Notes: generated by a model from the sequence alone, not told the origin. DNA of 64,000 bases from Kitasatospora azatica KCTC 9699 (GCF_000744785.1 NZ_JQMO01000002.1:806001-870000), one strand, 5' to 3'; shown: positions 24,456-34,250, counted from the stretch's first letter. A program made the numbers and translations.

Positions 24456-27344
24456 TCACAGCGGGACGATCTGCCATTCCTGGTTGCTGCCCCCGGTGGG
24501 GGACCACTGGATGAGCCGCGTGCCGTCGGCGGTGGAGCCGTTCTCGGCATCCACGCACATCCCGCTCTTGACGTTGACGAGACGGTAGTAGCCGCTCGTG
24601 GCGGGGACCAGCTTCCACCACTGGTGTGCTCCGGTGGTGTCCGTCCACTGGTCGAGTGCCTGGCCCTGTGTGGTCGACCCACCCGGGCCTTCGAGGAGCT
24701 TGCCGCTCTTGACGCATGCCAGGCGGAAGGAACCGTCGTGGTTGGGCAGGAACCGCCACTGCTGGTTGGTGCCGCCCTTCCAGGGCCAGATGATGGCGGA
24801 GGCGCCGTCGGCGGTGGAGGCGTTCGCGATGTCGAGCACGGTGCCGCTTCTGTGGTTGACCAGGCGGTATGTGCCCGTCAGCAGGCCGACGGCGACGGTC
24901 GTCCTGGTGCCGGCTGTGAGGGAGACGACTCGTGCGTGGTTGCCGAGGGAGGAAGAGGCGACGGTCGCCGTGGTGGTCACCGAGGTGATGCCACGCCGGC
25001 AGACAAGGGTGATGTCCTGGGTGATGTCCGAGGTGAGGACGGCCGTGGCAGTGCCGGCCGCGGTGTCCCAGGCAAGGCTCTCCACGCGGATGCGGTTGCG
25101 GCCCCGTACGCCCTTGATGGTGCCCTTGGCGAGCTGGTCGGGCAGGGCGGGCAGCAGCTCGAGGATGCCGGGCCGGCTGAGGATCAGGGACTCGGCGAGC
25201 ATCGCGGGCAGGGCGTTGGCGGCGTCCGCGTTGTAAATGGTCAGGTTGGGGTTGTGGGAGGTCATCAGGGACTTGAAGACCATGTTGTTGCCGAGGATCT
25301 TCCTGATGTTCGCGTAGACGCCAGGGCCGTCCTTGAGGCGGGCGCGGGCGAAGGTCCGGTGAATGGCGCCGTGGGCCGCCTGTGTCTCGTCGCCGCGCAG
25401 GTCCAGGGCCCTGCGGGCACGGAGAACGAGGTCGGGTTCGTCCTCGGGGTTGATCTCGTGCAGCGGCCAGGCGCCATACATGTGCTGGGCGTGGTTGTTG
25501 TTGTAGTGGTCGCTCAGGCTGGGCCAGGCCCATTCAGCCAGTGCCCCGTCGCTGTTGACACGGTAGTCGGGCAGCTTTGCCAGCAGAGCCGTCCAGCGCG
25601 CCACACCCTGGCCGCTGCCCTGCTCGACGCCCAGGGTGTCCGCGGCGTCGATCGCCGCCTGGAGGGCGTGGCGGCCTGCGGCGATCTCCCCGGTGGCGTT
25701 GATCGAGAGGTACTGGTTGGTGTTGCCCGGCTTGTTCTCGACGGAGAAGCACGGCACGAAGACGACTTTGCCACTGGAGTCGGTGCGGGTGAGGAAGTCT
25801 TCGTAGAACAGGGCCAGTTCCATCAGGGCGGGGGCCAGCTTGCTGCGGTAGAACCCGCTGTCACCGGTGACCTGGTAGTACTCCAGCAGCGGGTACAGCA
25901 GCCAGTCCGCGCCGCCGATCCAGGTCTGTCCCGGGAAGCCTGCGTCGAAGTGGAGCATGTGGCCGTCTTCGCCGTCGGTGCGGATGGGGGCGAGGAAGCC
26001 GCGTGTTCCGTAGATGTTGGCGGCGTTGGTTCTCCAGTCGCCGAGCTGGCCGAGGACGAGGTCGAAGTAGCCCTGCATGGCGTCGGTGAGGTCGAGGATG
26101 TTGCCGCCCGCGACCTGGAAGTTGACGTTCGCGTCGGTGGTGAGGTCGTCTGCCCAGGAGCCGTTCCAGGTGCCGGTCCAGAGGCCGGTCAGGCGCGGCG
26201 GCAGGACACCGCTGGAGCTGACGAAGAAGTACCGGCCGGAGTCGTACATCCGCTCCAGCAGGGCGATGTCGATGGCAGAGGTGTTGCCGTTCTGACGGGT
26301 GATCAGCTCGCTGGTGGACAGTTGCCGGTCGGCGGCGGAGACGTTCAGGTCGATGCTGGAGCGGTCGTACATCGCCTGGTGCAGCGGGGCGTGACGGGAC
26401 AGCAGGGTGGCGTAGTCGGTCGTCAGACCCGCGAGGGCGGTCTGCAGAGGCTGGGCGTTCCAGTCGGTGGAGTTCTCGTAGCGGCCGAGTTTGGTCAGCA
26501 GCAGCACCTTGGCGGCCTTGGCGACCACGAGTGTCTGCCCGTTGGCGGTGACGGAGGAGCCGCTGCCGGTGACGACGACCCGGGTGACGCCCTCGTAGCC
26601 GTGGGCGCCGCCCGACGGATACGTGCCGCGCAGGTTCAGGTAGCCGTCGCCTTTGCTGACGGTGGCGGTGGTGGAGAAGGAGACGCTGGTCGGGACGCCG
26701 TCCAGGGCGGTGTTGACGCTGAGGGTGGTGTCGATGGTGCGGCCGGTGGCGGGCAGTAGTTCGTGGACGATGACCTTGTCGGCGCGTGAGACGAAGACGT
26801 GGCGCTTCCAGGTGCCGGAGCTGTCGGTCCAGGTGTGGGTGACCTCGCCGGTGCGGAAGTCGGTGATCCGGGCGAAGTCGTTGACCGTGGTCATGCCGGG
26901 AGTGCTCAGCTGCAGCTCGTAGCCCGGGTGGAAGGTCTGCGTCCACCGCAGGCTCCAGCCGGAGGCGAAAGCCGTCTGCGCCCCGGAGTAGTCACCGGCC
27001 AGCGCCTTGTCCCGCACGGACGCCAGCCGGTCCGAGATCACCGGCGGCACCGTGTCACGGGTGCCGTTGGGAAGGACGAACCGATGATGGTTGAAGACGA
27101 CCTTCTCCAGCGTCGGCGCACCGTGGTAGACGGCTCCGTATTCACCGTTGCCGGTCACGAAACCGTCGGTCCACACCGACGCGGTGGCGGTGTCGTAGAT
27201 GCCCCGGTCGGGGAGAGTGACCTCGGGCGGCAGGGCGGCGGCCGCGCTGCCGGCGGAGAAACCGGGCAGTGCTACGGCGCCGGCAGTCAGTGCCGCAGCG
27301 GTCAGGAACCGTCTGCGGTCGAGCGGTTGATCGTAGAGTCCCAC
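24456..27344 (-). CDS. Secreted GH95-type alpha-L-fucosidase with ricin-type lectin domain
   Basis: 962 residues. A twin-arginine signal (LDRRRFLTAAALTAG) leads to the N-terminal beta-sandwich of GH95 (NGEYGAVYHGAPTLEKVVFN), then the (alpha/alpha)6 barrel (LWTGTWNGSWADDLTTDANV, NFQVAGGNILDLTD, NNNHAQHMYGAWPLHEINPE) and a C-terminal beta region ending near residue 830. The final ~130 residues form a ricin-B domain (GTYRLVNHRSGTVLDIANAS, GGTNQQWRF). GH95 enzymes invert and release terminal alpha-1,2-linked L-fucose; some act on L-galactose. GTG 27344 follows GGAG; the longer frame upstream is antisense of the GH29 gene. Downstream of GH29 by 95 bases, probably one transcript. Confidence 0.85.
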   Translation of the reverse strand: MGLYDQPLDRRRFLTAAALTAGAVALPGFSAGSAAAALPPEVTLPDRGIYDTATASVWTDGFVTGNGEYGAVYHGAPTLEKVVFNHHRFVLPNGTRDTVPPVISDRLASVRDKALAGDYSGAQTAFASGWSLRWTQTFHPGYELQLSTPGMTTVNDFARITDFRTGEVTHTWTDSSGTWKRHVFVSRADKVIVHELLPATGRTIDTTLSVNTALDGVPTSVSFSTTATVSKGDGYLNLRGTYPSGGAHGYEGVTRVVVTGSGSSVTANGQTLVVAKAAKVLLLTKLGRYENSTDWNAQPLQTALAGLTTDYATLLSRHAPLHQAMYDRSSIDLNVSAADRQLSTSELITRQNGNTSAIDIALLERMYDSGRYFFVSSSGVLPPRLTGLWTGTWNGSWADDLTTDANVNFQVAGGNILDLTDAMQGYFDLVLGQLGDWRTNAANIYGTRGFLAPIRTDGEDGHMLHFDAGFPGQTWIGGADWLLYPLLEYYQVTGDSGFYRSKLAPALMELALFYEDFLTRTDSSGKVVFVPCFSVENKPGNTNQYLSINATGEIAAGRHALQAAIDAADTLGVEQGSGQGVARWTALLAKLPDYRVNSDGALAEWAWPSLSDHYNNNHAQHMYGAWPLHEINPEDEPDLVLRARRALDLRGDETQAAHGAIHRTFARARLKDGPGVYANIRKILGNNMVFKSLMTSHNPNLTIYNADAANALPAMLAESLILSRPGILELLPALPDQLAKGTIKGVRGRNRIRVESLAWDTAAGTATAVLTSDITQDITLVCRRGITSVTTTATVASSSLGNHARVVSLTAGTRTTVAVGLLTGTYRLVNHRSGTVLDIANASTADGASAIIWPWKGGTNQQWRFLPNHDGSFRLACVKSGKLLEGPGGSTTQGQALDQWTDTTGAHQWWKLVPATSGYYRLVNVKSGMCVDAENGSTADGTRLIQWSPTGGSNQEWQIVPL

Positions 27345-27439
27345 GGCGCTGACTCCAATGCGTGGCAGGGGCGGGGAGGACGTGGCACAGGCGCGGGGAA
27401 GGGGCCGGACCGCCGGGCGGCCCGGCCCCGAGAGATGGC

Positions 27440-29779
27440 TCAGAGGGCGACGAGCTGCCAGTCCTGGTTGGGACCGCCGGTCGTGGGCCACTGGATGACG
27501 TTGGCGCCGTCGGCGGTCGAGGCGTTCGCCACGTCGGCGCACCATCCGGTGCGGACGTTGACGAGCCGGTAGTAGCCGCTGGTGGTGGACGGGACGAGCT
27601 TCCACCACTGGTTGTCGGCGCCGTTGTCGGTCCACTGGTCCAGGTTCGCACCCTGGGCGGAACTGCCCGGGCTCTCCAGCACCTTGCCGCTTCTGCCGTT
27701 GACCAGCCGGTAGGAGCCGTCGGTGTTCGGCGCGAGGTTCCACTGCTGGTTGGTGCCGCCGGTCCAGGGCCACTGGATGACGGGGCTGCCGTCGGTGGTG
27801 GAGGCGTTGGCGACGTCCAGCACCTTGCCGCTCTTGCGGTTGACCAGCTTGTAGGTGCTCGAACTGCCGGAGAACGGCCGGTCGTAGACCTCCAGGTTGC
27901 GGATGGAGGCCCAGACACCGGACGGCAGTCCGGTGACGGTGACGCGCAGGTACCGTGCCTGCGCCAGGAACGCGAGGGTCTGCACCTGGCTGGTGCTGGT
28001 GGTGGCGGAGTTGTCGACGAGGGTGGTCCAGGTGCTGTTGTCGGTGGAACCCTCGATCTTGTAACGGTAGTTGGTCTGGTCCAGCTCCCAGGCGATGCGG
28101 GCGCCCGTCAGCGAGCGGGCCGAGCCGAGGTCGACCTTGAGCCAGTGACCGGTGCTGCCGTCGTTCGCGCTCCAGCGGGTGGCGGTGGCCCCGTCGACCG
28201 CGCTCGCCGCGGTGTTGCCCTTGGACGACTCCTCGCTGTCGGCGGAGGCGGTCTTGCCGGCGGCGATGTCGGCGGGCTGCACGCTGCGGTCGAGCGTGAC
28301 GCCGACGACGCTGTCCTGGGGGTGCGTGGTGCGGTCGATACCGCTGATGGCGACCCGGCCGTCGGCGCCGACGGTGAAGGAGAGGTTGTTGCCGGAGCGT
28401 ACGTCGAACACGCGCGTGACCTGGGCGTCCCCGATCGACGGGGTGGTGAAGGAGGTGCCGCTGTAGCCGGGCAGCAGGTGGACGTAGAAGGTGTTGTCCT
28501 TGTACGTGAAGCCGTACTGGCCGTCGACCGGGTTCCACGGACCGCCGCGGGTCCCGTAGATCGACTGGCCGCAGGCGGACATGAAGGTACCGATCTGGCG
28601 CAGCAGGTTCGCCTGGGGGGCGGAGACGGTGCCGTGCCGGTCCGGGCCGACGTTGACCATCGCGGTCATGTTCCGCACCCAGCAGTTGACCAGGATGTTC
28701 ATCGTGGTGCCGTAGCTCATCACGGTGGCGGTGGAGTTGTAGCCCCAGGTGCCGCCGACGGTGAAGACCTTCTCGACGAGCTTGCCGGTGCGGATCGCCC
28801 CGGTGGGCACCGAGCCGCCCTCCTCGCTGGCGTAGTCGCCCATCCAGCCGGAGCGCGAGGTGGCGACGATGTCGGGCTGGTGCTTGCGCACCATGCCCAT
28901 CAGGCCCAGCGGCTTCCCGCTGGCGTCGGTCTCGCCGTAGACGGCGTCCACCGGCCACTGGTTGGCGGTGTCCCGGTACTGGCCGGGCTCCCAGAAGAAC
29001 GCGCCGTCCGCGTCAGTGCCCTTTTCGGCGACCCAGCCGCCGTCCCACCACAGGTCGTCGATCACGCCGTACTGGGTGACCAGCTCCTTGACGGACTCGT
29101 ACACCTCGGTCTTCAGGATCCGCGCGTTCTCCTTGTGCGCGGGGTCGGTGGTGTAGTTCCACGGGTTGGTGGCGCAGTTGGTGCCGGTCACGTCGTAGTA
29201 GCCGGGGTAGCGCCAGTCGATCGGCGAGTAGTAGAGGCCGACCCGCAGCCCCGCCGCCCGCACCGCCGCGACGTAGTCCTTCACGAAGTCACGGCCGAAC
29301 GCCTGGCCGGCGTTCCAGCTGTTGGGGTGGTTCAGCGGCCACAGCGCGAAACCGTCGTGGTGACGCGTGGTCAGCGTCACGTACTTCGCTCCGAAGTCCT
29401 TGGCCAACTGCGCCCAGGCCGCCGGGTCAAAGGCGTCTGCGGTGAACTGGTCACTGGTGGCGTCGGTGACGTACTTGCGGTAGTCGGTCGGCGTGATCGG
29501 GGCGTTGTGCATCCACCACTCGCCCTTGGCCGGGCCCGAGTAGACGCCCCAGTGGATGAACATGCCCAGCTTGGCGTCCTGCAGCCACTGGATCTTGGAA
29601 TCGGGCTGCTGCTCGAGGCCCATGTCGGACTTCGGGATGCGCAAGGGCGGAAGCGGCAGCGGGGTGGCGGCCGTCGCGGCGTACGCGGGTGTCCCCACCG
29701 CGATGGAGCCGACCGCTGCGGCCACCGTTGCGGCAGCCATGCCAACGAGAACCGATCTGCGTGAGATGGATTCCGGCAC
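27440..29779 (-). CDS. Secreted GH29 alpha-L-fucosidase with CBM32 and ricin-type domains
   Basis: 779 residues: twin-arginine signal (SISRRSVLVGMAAATVAAAV), GH29 TIM barrel from about residue 45 (LGMFIHWGVYSGPAKGEWWM, LTTRHHDGFALW), the nucleophile Asp in VIDDLWWDGGW, a beta-sandwich, then an F5/8-type CBM32 (about 500-640; ATRWSANDGSTGHWLKVDLG, RYLRVTVTG) and a ricin domain (TYKLVNRKSGKVLDVANAST). GH29 enzymes retain configuration and remove alpha-L-fucose from glycans or plant polysaccharides outside the cell. GTG 29779 is the first start. Paired with GH95, it would cover different fucosyl linkages of one substrate. Confidence 0.88.
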   Translation of the reverse strand: MPESISRRSVLVGMAAATVAAAVGSIAVGTPAYAATAATPLPLPPLRIPKSDMGLEQQPDSKIQWLQDAKLGMFIHWGVYSGPAKGEWWMHNAPITPTDYRKYVTDATSDQFTADAFDPAAWAQLAKDFGAKYVTLTTRHHDGFALWPLNHPNSWNAGQAFGRDFVKDYVAAVRAAGLRVGLYYSPIDWRYPGYYDVTGTNCATNPWNYTTDPAHKENARILKTEVYESVKELVTQYGVIDDLWWDGGWVAEKGTDADGAFFWEPGQYRDTANQWPVDAVYGETDASGKPLGLMGMVRKHQPDIVATSRSGWMGDYASEEGGSVPTGAIRTGKLVEKVFTVGGTWGYNSTATVMSYGTTMNILVNCWVRNMTAMVNVGPDRHGTVSAPQANLLRQIGTFMSACGQSIYGTRGGPWNPVDGQYGFTYKDNTFYVHLLPGYSGTSFTTPSIGDAQVTRVFDVRSGNNLSFTVGADGRVAISGIDRTTHPQDSVVGVTLDRSVQPADIAAGKTASADSEESSKGNTAASAVDGATATRWSANDGSTGHWLKVDLGSARSLTGARIAWELDQTNYRYKIEGSTDNSTWTTLVDNSATTSTSQVQTLAFLAQARYLRVTVTGLPSGVWASIRNLEVYDRPFSGSSSTYKLVNRKSGKVLDVANASTTDGSPVIQWPWTGGTNQQWNLAPNTDGSYRLVNGRSGKVLESPGSSAQGANLDQWTDNGADNQWWKLVPSTTSGYYRLVNVRTGWCADVANASTADGANVIQWPTTGGPNQDWQLVAL

Positions 29780-29803
29780 CGTGGTGTCTCCTGTTCGAAC
29801 GTT

Positions 29804-29813
29804 GAAAGCTTTC
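29804..29813. promoter_or_regulatory. Palindrome GAAAGCTTTC upstream of the fucosidase genes
   Basis: A perfect 10-bp dyad, 25 bases upstream of the GH29 start. Its GAAA...TTTC half sites resemble operators of LacI-family repressors of plant-polysaccharide genes in streptomycetes. Only one strong match is present. Confidence 0.45.
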
Positions 29814-30066
29814 CCCGGAGTCGGCGACTTCTCGTCAGAGGCAGTGCGGCTCAGCCGATGGCTCCGGGGCCCATGAGTATCCAGACCTCGTCCTGCTTCA
29901 GCCTGGAGACATTGGATGTATTAACGACCATCCGCGTTGCCCCTGTCCAGACTCGTGCGTATTTTTCCGGCAAAGCTGCCATGGAGGCCGACCGGGCCCT
30001 GACGGCGCCGGGGCCGACATGGGATGAATCCGGGCAGGCGCTGGGACCATGGGTTCAAGATCAAAA

Positions 30067-30079
30067 ATGCTGAAAGCAT
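30067..30079. promoter_or_regulatory. Palindrome ATGCTGAAAGCAT upstream of the galactanase genes
   Basis: A 5-bp dyad ATGCT/AGCAT around GAA, sharing the GAAAGC core with the site at 29804. Possible second operator for the rightward transcript; weak evidence. Confidence 0.3.
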
Positions 30080-30226
30080 TGACGGGGCCTCCGTCGCGCC
30101 CTACGGTGCTCCCCCAGAAACGAACATCTTCCGACAGTTTCCAAGATCCTCAGGTGGTAGCCGCCCACCTGCGAAGAGCCGCACCCAACGCCGGCCCACC
30201 CCGCCGGCTTTCCACGAGGAACCCCC

Positions 30227-31663
30227 ATGCTCCGTCGTGCCCGCTTGATCATTTCGGCCGTGCTCATGGGCCTGCTCGCGCTCCTGCCCGCCGGTGCGCC
30301 CGCACAGGCCGCCCCCGCCACGGTGACCAACGCGACCCAGTTCACCGACACCACCGGAGCCGTGGTCCACGCCCACGGCGGCGGCGTCATCAAGGTCGGC
30401 TCGTCCTACTACTGGTTCGGCGAGAACCGGAACCCCGACAACTCGTTCAAGTACGTCTCGGTCTACCGGTCGACCGACCTGAAGACATGGGAGTTCCGCA
30501 ACAACGTCCTCACGCAGGGCAGCGCTGCCGAGCTCGCCTCCGCCAACATCGAGCGGCCGAAGGTCATCTACAACAGCGCCACCGGCAAGTACGTCATGTG
30601 GATGCACAAGGAGTTGGCCACCGACTACTCCCAGGCCAGGGTCGCCGTAGCGGTCTCGGACACGGTCGACGGCACTTACACGTACCTGGGCAGCTTCCGG
30701 CCGCTGGGCATTACCTCGCGTGACCTGACCCTGTACCAGGACGGCGACGGCACCGCCTACCTGGCCTCCTCCGCCAACCAGAACGCCGACCTCGACATCT
30801 TCAAGCTGACCTCCGACTACACCGGCGTCGACAGCCTGGTCGCCAACCCCTGGCCCGGCACCTTCCGTGAGGCTCCGGCACTCTTCAAGCGGGGCAGCGT
30901 CTACTTCATGCTCACCTCCGCCAACAGCGGCTGGAAGCCCAACCAGCAGAGGTACGCCACCGCCACCAGCCTCGCCGGCCCGTGGACGGCCATGACGGAC
31001 GTCGGCAACGACACGGCCTACGGCTCCCAGACCGCCTTCGTCCTCCCCCTCCAGGGCACCACGGGCACCTCGTACCTGTACATGGGCGACCGCTGGGGCA
31101 ACTCCATCGGCGGCACGGTCAGCGACTCCCAGTACGTCTGGCTGCCGCTGGCCTTCCCCACCAACACGACCATGGACCTGCCGTGGTACCCGCAGCTCGC
31201 CGTCGACACGGCCGCCGGAACCGTCACCGGCGTGGGCGGCGGCCCGTACTACGACTTCGTCGCCCGGCACAGCGGCAGATGCCTCGACGTCTCGGACAAC
31301 TCCGCCGCCGACAGCGCGGTCGTCCTGCAGTGGGACTGCGGCGGCGGCCTCAACCAGCAGTGGCGGCTCACCGACGCCGGCGGCGGCTACGTCCAGGTTG
31401 TCGCCGAGCACAGCGGCAAGTGCCTGGACGTCTCGGGCGCCTCGACCGCGGACGGCGCCTACGTGAACCAGTACCACTGCGGCGGCGGCACCAACCAGCA
31501 GTGGCTGCTGCAGGATCAGGGCAACGGCTACTTCCACCTCGTCGCCCGGCACAGCGGCAAGTGCCTGGACGTGAAGGACGCGTCCACCGCCAACGGCACC
31601 CGCCTCATCCAGTGGACCTGCGGCACCGGCAACAACCAGCAGTTCCAGCAGCGCACCGCCTGA
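30227..31663 (+). CDS. Secreted GH43 exo-beta-1,3-galactanase-like enzyme with ricin-type domain
   Basis: 478 residues: Sec signal (LIISAVLMGLLALLPAGAPA), a five-bladed propeller (residues ~35-335; VVHAHGGGVIKVGSSYYWFG, NIERPKVIYNSATGKYVMWM, ITSRDLTLYQDGDGTAYLAS, TFREAPALFKRGSVYFMLTS) and a ricin/CBM13 domain with three repeats ending in NQQW/NQQF. The HAHGGGV...WFGENR start is that of GH43 subfamily 24, whose members remove galactose or side-chained galactose from beta-1,3-galactan of arabinogalactan proteins. The subfamily call is from pattern memory. It is followed after 44 bases by the GH59-like gene. Confidence 0.83.
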   Translation: MLRRARLIISAVLMGLLALLPAGAPAQAAPATVTNATQFTDTTGAVVHAHGGGVIKVGSSYYWFGENRNPDNSFKYVSVYRSTDLKTWEFRNNVLTQGSAAELASANIERPKVIYNSATGKYVMWMHKELATDYSQARVAVAVSDTVDGTYTYLGSFRPLGITSRDLTLYQDGDGTAYLASSANQNADLDIFKLTSDYTGVDSLVANPWPGTFREAPALFKRGSVYFMLTSANSGWKPNQQRYATATSLAGPWTAMTDVGNDTAYGSQTAFVLPLQGTTGTSYLYMGDRWGNSIGGTVSDSQYVWLPLAFPTNTTMDLPWYPQLAVDTAAGTVTGVGGGPYYDFVARHSGRCLDVSDNSAADSAVVLQWDCGGGLNQQWRLTDAGGGYVQVVAEHSGKCLDVSGASTADGAYVNQYHCGGGTNQQWLLQDQGNGYFHLVARHSGKCLDVKDASTANGTRLIQWTCGTGNNQQFQQRTA

Positions 31664-31707
31664 CCGCCCACGCGCCCCGCACACCCACCCACCCACAGGA
31701 GGACACC

Positions 31708-34167
31708 ATGCGGACCGTTCTGCGTCTGCCCGACATACACATCAGATGGACAGCGCCCCTGGCCGCTCTGCTCCTCGCCCTCGCCCTGCTCAGCAGCGGA
31801 GTTCCGTCCCCCGCGTACGCCGCCACCAACACCGCGGTCACCGTGGACGGCACCAGCGGCGGACGCACCTTCGACGGTATCGGGGCGATCAGCGGCGGAG
31901 GTGGCAACACCCGTTTGCTGTACGACTACCCGACAACCCAGCGCAATGAAATCCTCGACCACCTGTTCAAGCCCGGTTACGGAGCAGACCTGCAGATCCT
32001 CAAGGTGGAGATCGGTGGCGACACCAATTCCACCGACGGCGCCGAGGCGAGCATCGAGCACACCAAAGGCACCGTCGACTGCAACGCGGGCTACGAGTGG
32101 TGGCTGATGGAGCAGGCCAAGGCCCGCAACCCGGGCATCAAGTTCTACGGCCTGTCCTGGGGCGCCCCCGGCTGGATCGGCGGCGGCAGCTTCTACTCCC
32201 AGGACATGACCAACTACCTGATGTCCTGGCTCGGCTGCGCCAAGCAGCACGGTCTGACCATCGACTACATCGGCGGCTGGAACGAGAAGAACTACAACGC
32301 CTCCTGGTACGAGAGCCTGAAGTCCGCCCTGAACTCGAACGGCTTCACCTCGACCAAGCTGGTCGGCGGCGACAACTTCGGCTGGTCCGTGGCCACCGGC
32401 ATGAAGAACGACAGCAACCTGAACAACGCCGTGGACATCGCCGGTTCCCACTACCCCTGCACCTACCTGTCGGCGATGACGAGTTGTTCCTCCACTTCCG
32501 ATGCCCAATCGCTCGGCAAGCCGATCTGGGCCAGTGAGAACGGCTCGCAGGACGCCGAGACCGGCGCGGCCCCGGTCGCCCGTGCCATCAACCGCGGCTA
32601 CATCGACGCCAAGCTGACCGCCTTCATCAACTGGCCCATCGTCGCGTCCCTGTACCAGAACCTCGCCTTCCACGACGACGGCCTGATCACCGCCAACCAG
32701 CCCTGGTCCGGCAACTACAGCGTGGGCCGTACCACCCCGGTCATCGCCCAGACGACTCAGTTCACCTCGCCGGGCTGGAAGTACCTGGACACCGCCACCG
32801 GCTACCTCGGCGGCTCACGCTCCAACGGCAGCTACGTCAGCTACGCCGCGCCCGACAAGAGCGCCTGGAGCACCGTCTTCGAGACGATGGACGCCACGGC
32901 CTCCCAGACCGTCACCCTCAATGTCGCCGGTGGCCTGCCCAGCGGCAACCTGCACGTGTGGTCCACCGACCTGTCGCAGCCCGGCAAGGCCACCCCGCGC
33001 ATGGTGCAGAACGCCGACCTGACCGCCGGCGGCGGCAGCTACACCCTCACCCTCGCCCCCGGCCACGTCTACACGGTGACCACCACCACCGGTCAGGGCG
33101 CGGGCACCACCACGCCTCCGCAGCGCACCCGGCTGGCGCTGCCGTACTCCGACTCGTTCGCCGGCTACAGCGCGGGCCAGGAGGCGAAGTACTTCTCCTC
33201 GATGAACGGAGCCTTCCAGGCGGCACCTTGCGGCGGTGGCCGCAGCGGCGAGTGCCTGCGCCAGATGGCGCCCGTCCAGCCGATCCGCTGGACCGACGAG
33301 TCGGGCAACCAGCCGTACACCACCATGGGTGATGCGGGCTGGAGCAACTACACGGTCAGCTCCGACGTGCTGCTGGAGAACAGCGGCAGCGCCGCCGAGA
33401 TCCTGGGACGCGTCGGCACCCAGGCCAAGAACAACAACGGGCTGAACGCCTATCACTTGCGGCTGTCGGACACCGGTGCCTGGTCGCTGCTGAAGACGGA
33501 CACCGCCTGGACCTGGACCACCCTGGCCAGCGGTACGGTGACCGCGCCCGGCACGAAGACCTGGCACAACCTGGCCCTGTCCTTCCAGGGCACCACGATC
33601 ACCGCCAGGATCGACGGCACCACGGTCGCCACGGTCACCGACAGCACGTACCAAGGCGGCCAGATCGGCCTCGGCACCGCCGGCTACTACCCCGTCCAGT
33701 ACGCCAACCTGTCCATCACCCCGGGCACCGTGCCCGACCTCACCGGCACCTACAAGATCGTCAACGTACACAGCAGTGAACTCCTGGACGCCGCAGGGGC
33801 CGGGACCAGTGACGGCACCCTGATCGACCAGTGGCCCGCCACCGGCGCCACCAACCAGCAGTGGAAGCTGGCCCTGAACAGCGCCGGGTACTACACCATC
33901 ACCGGGGTCGGCAGCGGCAAGGCGCTGGACATCCCCAACGTCACCACCTGGCCCGGCACCCAGCTGGACCTGTGGACGTCCAACGGCGGCGCCAACCAGC
34001 AATGGGTGATCGCCCCGTCGGACAACGGCAACTACACCATCGAGTCCCGCTCGAACGGCTACCTGCTCGAAGTGTCGGGGAACTCCACCACCAATGGAGC
34101 GGCCGTCGACCAATGGATCACCAACGGCGGCACCAACCAGCAGTGGCAGCTGGTCAGGGTCAGCTGA
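31708..34167 (+). CDS. Secreted GH59 galactosidase-like enzyme with LamG-like and ricin-type domains
   Basis: 819 residues. After a signal peptide (PLAALLLALALLSSGVPSPA), the GH59 barrel begins FDGIGAISGGGGNTRLLYDY, as in animal galactosylceramidase; LQILKVEIGGDTNSTDGAEA follows. Acid/base Glu lies in IGGWNEKNY and the nucleophile Glu in WASENGSQD. Residues ~435-680 match the lectin-like sandwich (HLRLSDTGAWSLLKTD), and the last ~130 form a ricin domain (TYKIVNVHSSELLDAAGAGT, TNQQWQL). Bacterial GH59 should cleave beta-galactosides or galactans rather than ceramides. ATG 31708 follows AGGAGG. Probably co-transcribed with GH43; terminator at 34215. Confidence 0.83.
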   Translation: MRTVLRLPDIHIRWTAPLAALLLALALLSSGVPSPAYAATNTAVTVDGTSGGRTFDGIGAISGGGGNTRLLYDYPTTQRNEILDHLFKPGYGADLQILKVEIGGDTNSTDGAEASIEHTKGTVDCNAGYEWWLMEQAKARNPGIKFYGLSWGAPGWIGGGSFYSQDMTNYLMSWLGCAKQHGLTIDYIGGWNEKNYNASWYESLKSALNSNGFTSTKLVGGDNFGWSVATGMKNDSNLNNAVDIAGSHYPCTYLSAMTSCSSTSDAQSLGKPIWASENGSQDAETGAAPVARAINRGYIDAKLTAFINWPIVASLYQNLAFHDDGLITANQPWSGNYSVGRTTPVIAQTTQFTSPGWKYLDTATGYLGGSRSNGSYVSYAAPDKSAWSTVFETMDATASQTVTLNVAGGLPSGNLHVWSTDLSQPGKATPRMVQNADLTAGGGSYTLTLAPGHVYTVTTTTGQGAGTTTPPQRTRLALPYSDSFAGYSAGQEAKYFSSMNGAFQAAPCGGGRSGECLRQMAPVQPIRWTDESGNQPYTTMGDAGWSNYTVSSDVLLENSGSAAEILGRVGTQAKNNNGLNAYHLRLSDTGAWSLLKTDTAWTWTTLASGTVTAPGTKTWHNLALSFQGTTITARIDGTTVATVTDSTYQGGQIGLGTAGYYPVQYANLSITPGTVPDLTGTYKIVNVHSSELLDAAGAGTSDGTLIDQWPATGATNQQWKLALNSAGYYTITGVGSGKALDIPNVTTWPGTQLDLWTSNGGANQQWVIAPSDNGNYTIESRSNGYLLEVSGNSTTNGAAVDQWITNGGTNQQWQLVRVS

Positions 34168-34214
34168 CCGGCGTCCGGTGAACGACGTGTCAACTCAGTA
34201 GCATCTTGGTCGTT

Positions 34215-34250
34215 GTTGCGCAGTGGGGCGAACCTCCCCCACTGCGCAAC
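34215..34250. terminator. Hairpin terminator of the GH43-GH59 unit
   Basis: GTTGCGCAGTGGGG (34215-34228) pairs perfectly with CCCCACTGCGCAAC (34237-34250), 14 bp with an 8-base loop, 48 bases after the GH59 stop. Confidence 0.85.

Larger units (their letters stand above)
29780..30226. other. Divergent control region of the glycosidase cluster
   Basis: 447 bases between the fucosidase and galactanase transcription units. It holds two palindromes listed separately and the ribosome site of the GH43 gene (gagga before ATG 30227). No gene is seen. Confidence 0.5.

Noticed and set aside
24396..26759. Plus-strand frame of 787 codons opposite the GH95 gene
   Set aside because: Valine/glycine-rich antisense shadow with no family motifs; the minus strand encodes the clear GH95 enzyme.
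27362..29764. Plus-strand 800-codon frame opposite GH29
   Set aside because: Same type of antisense shadow.
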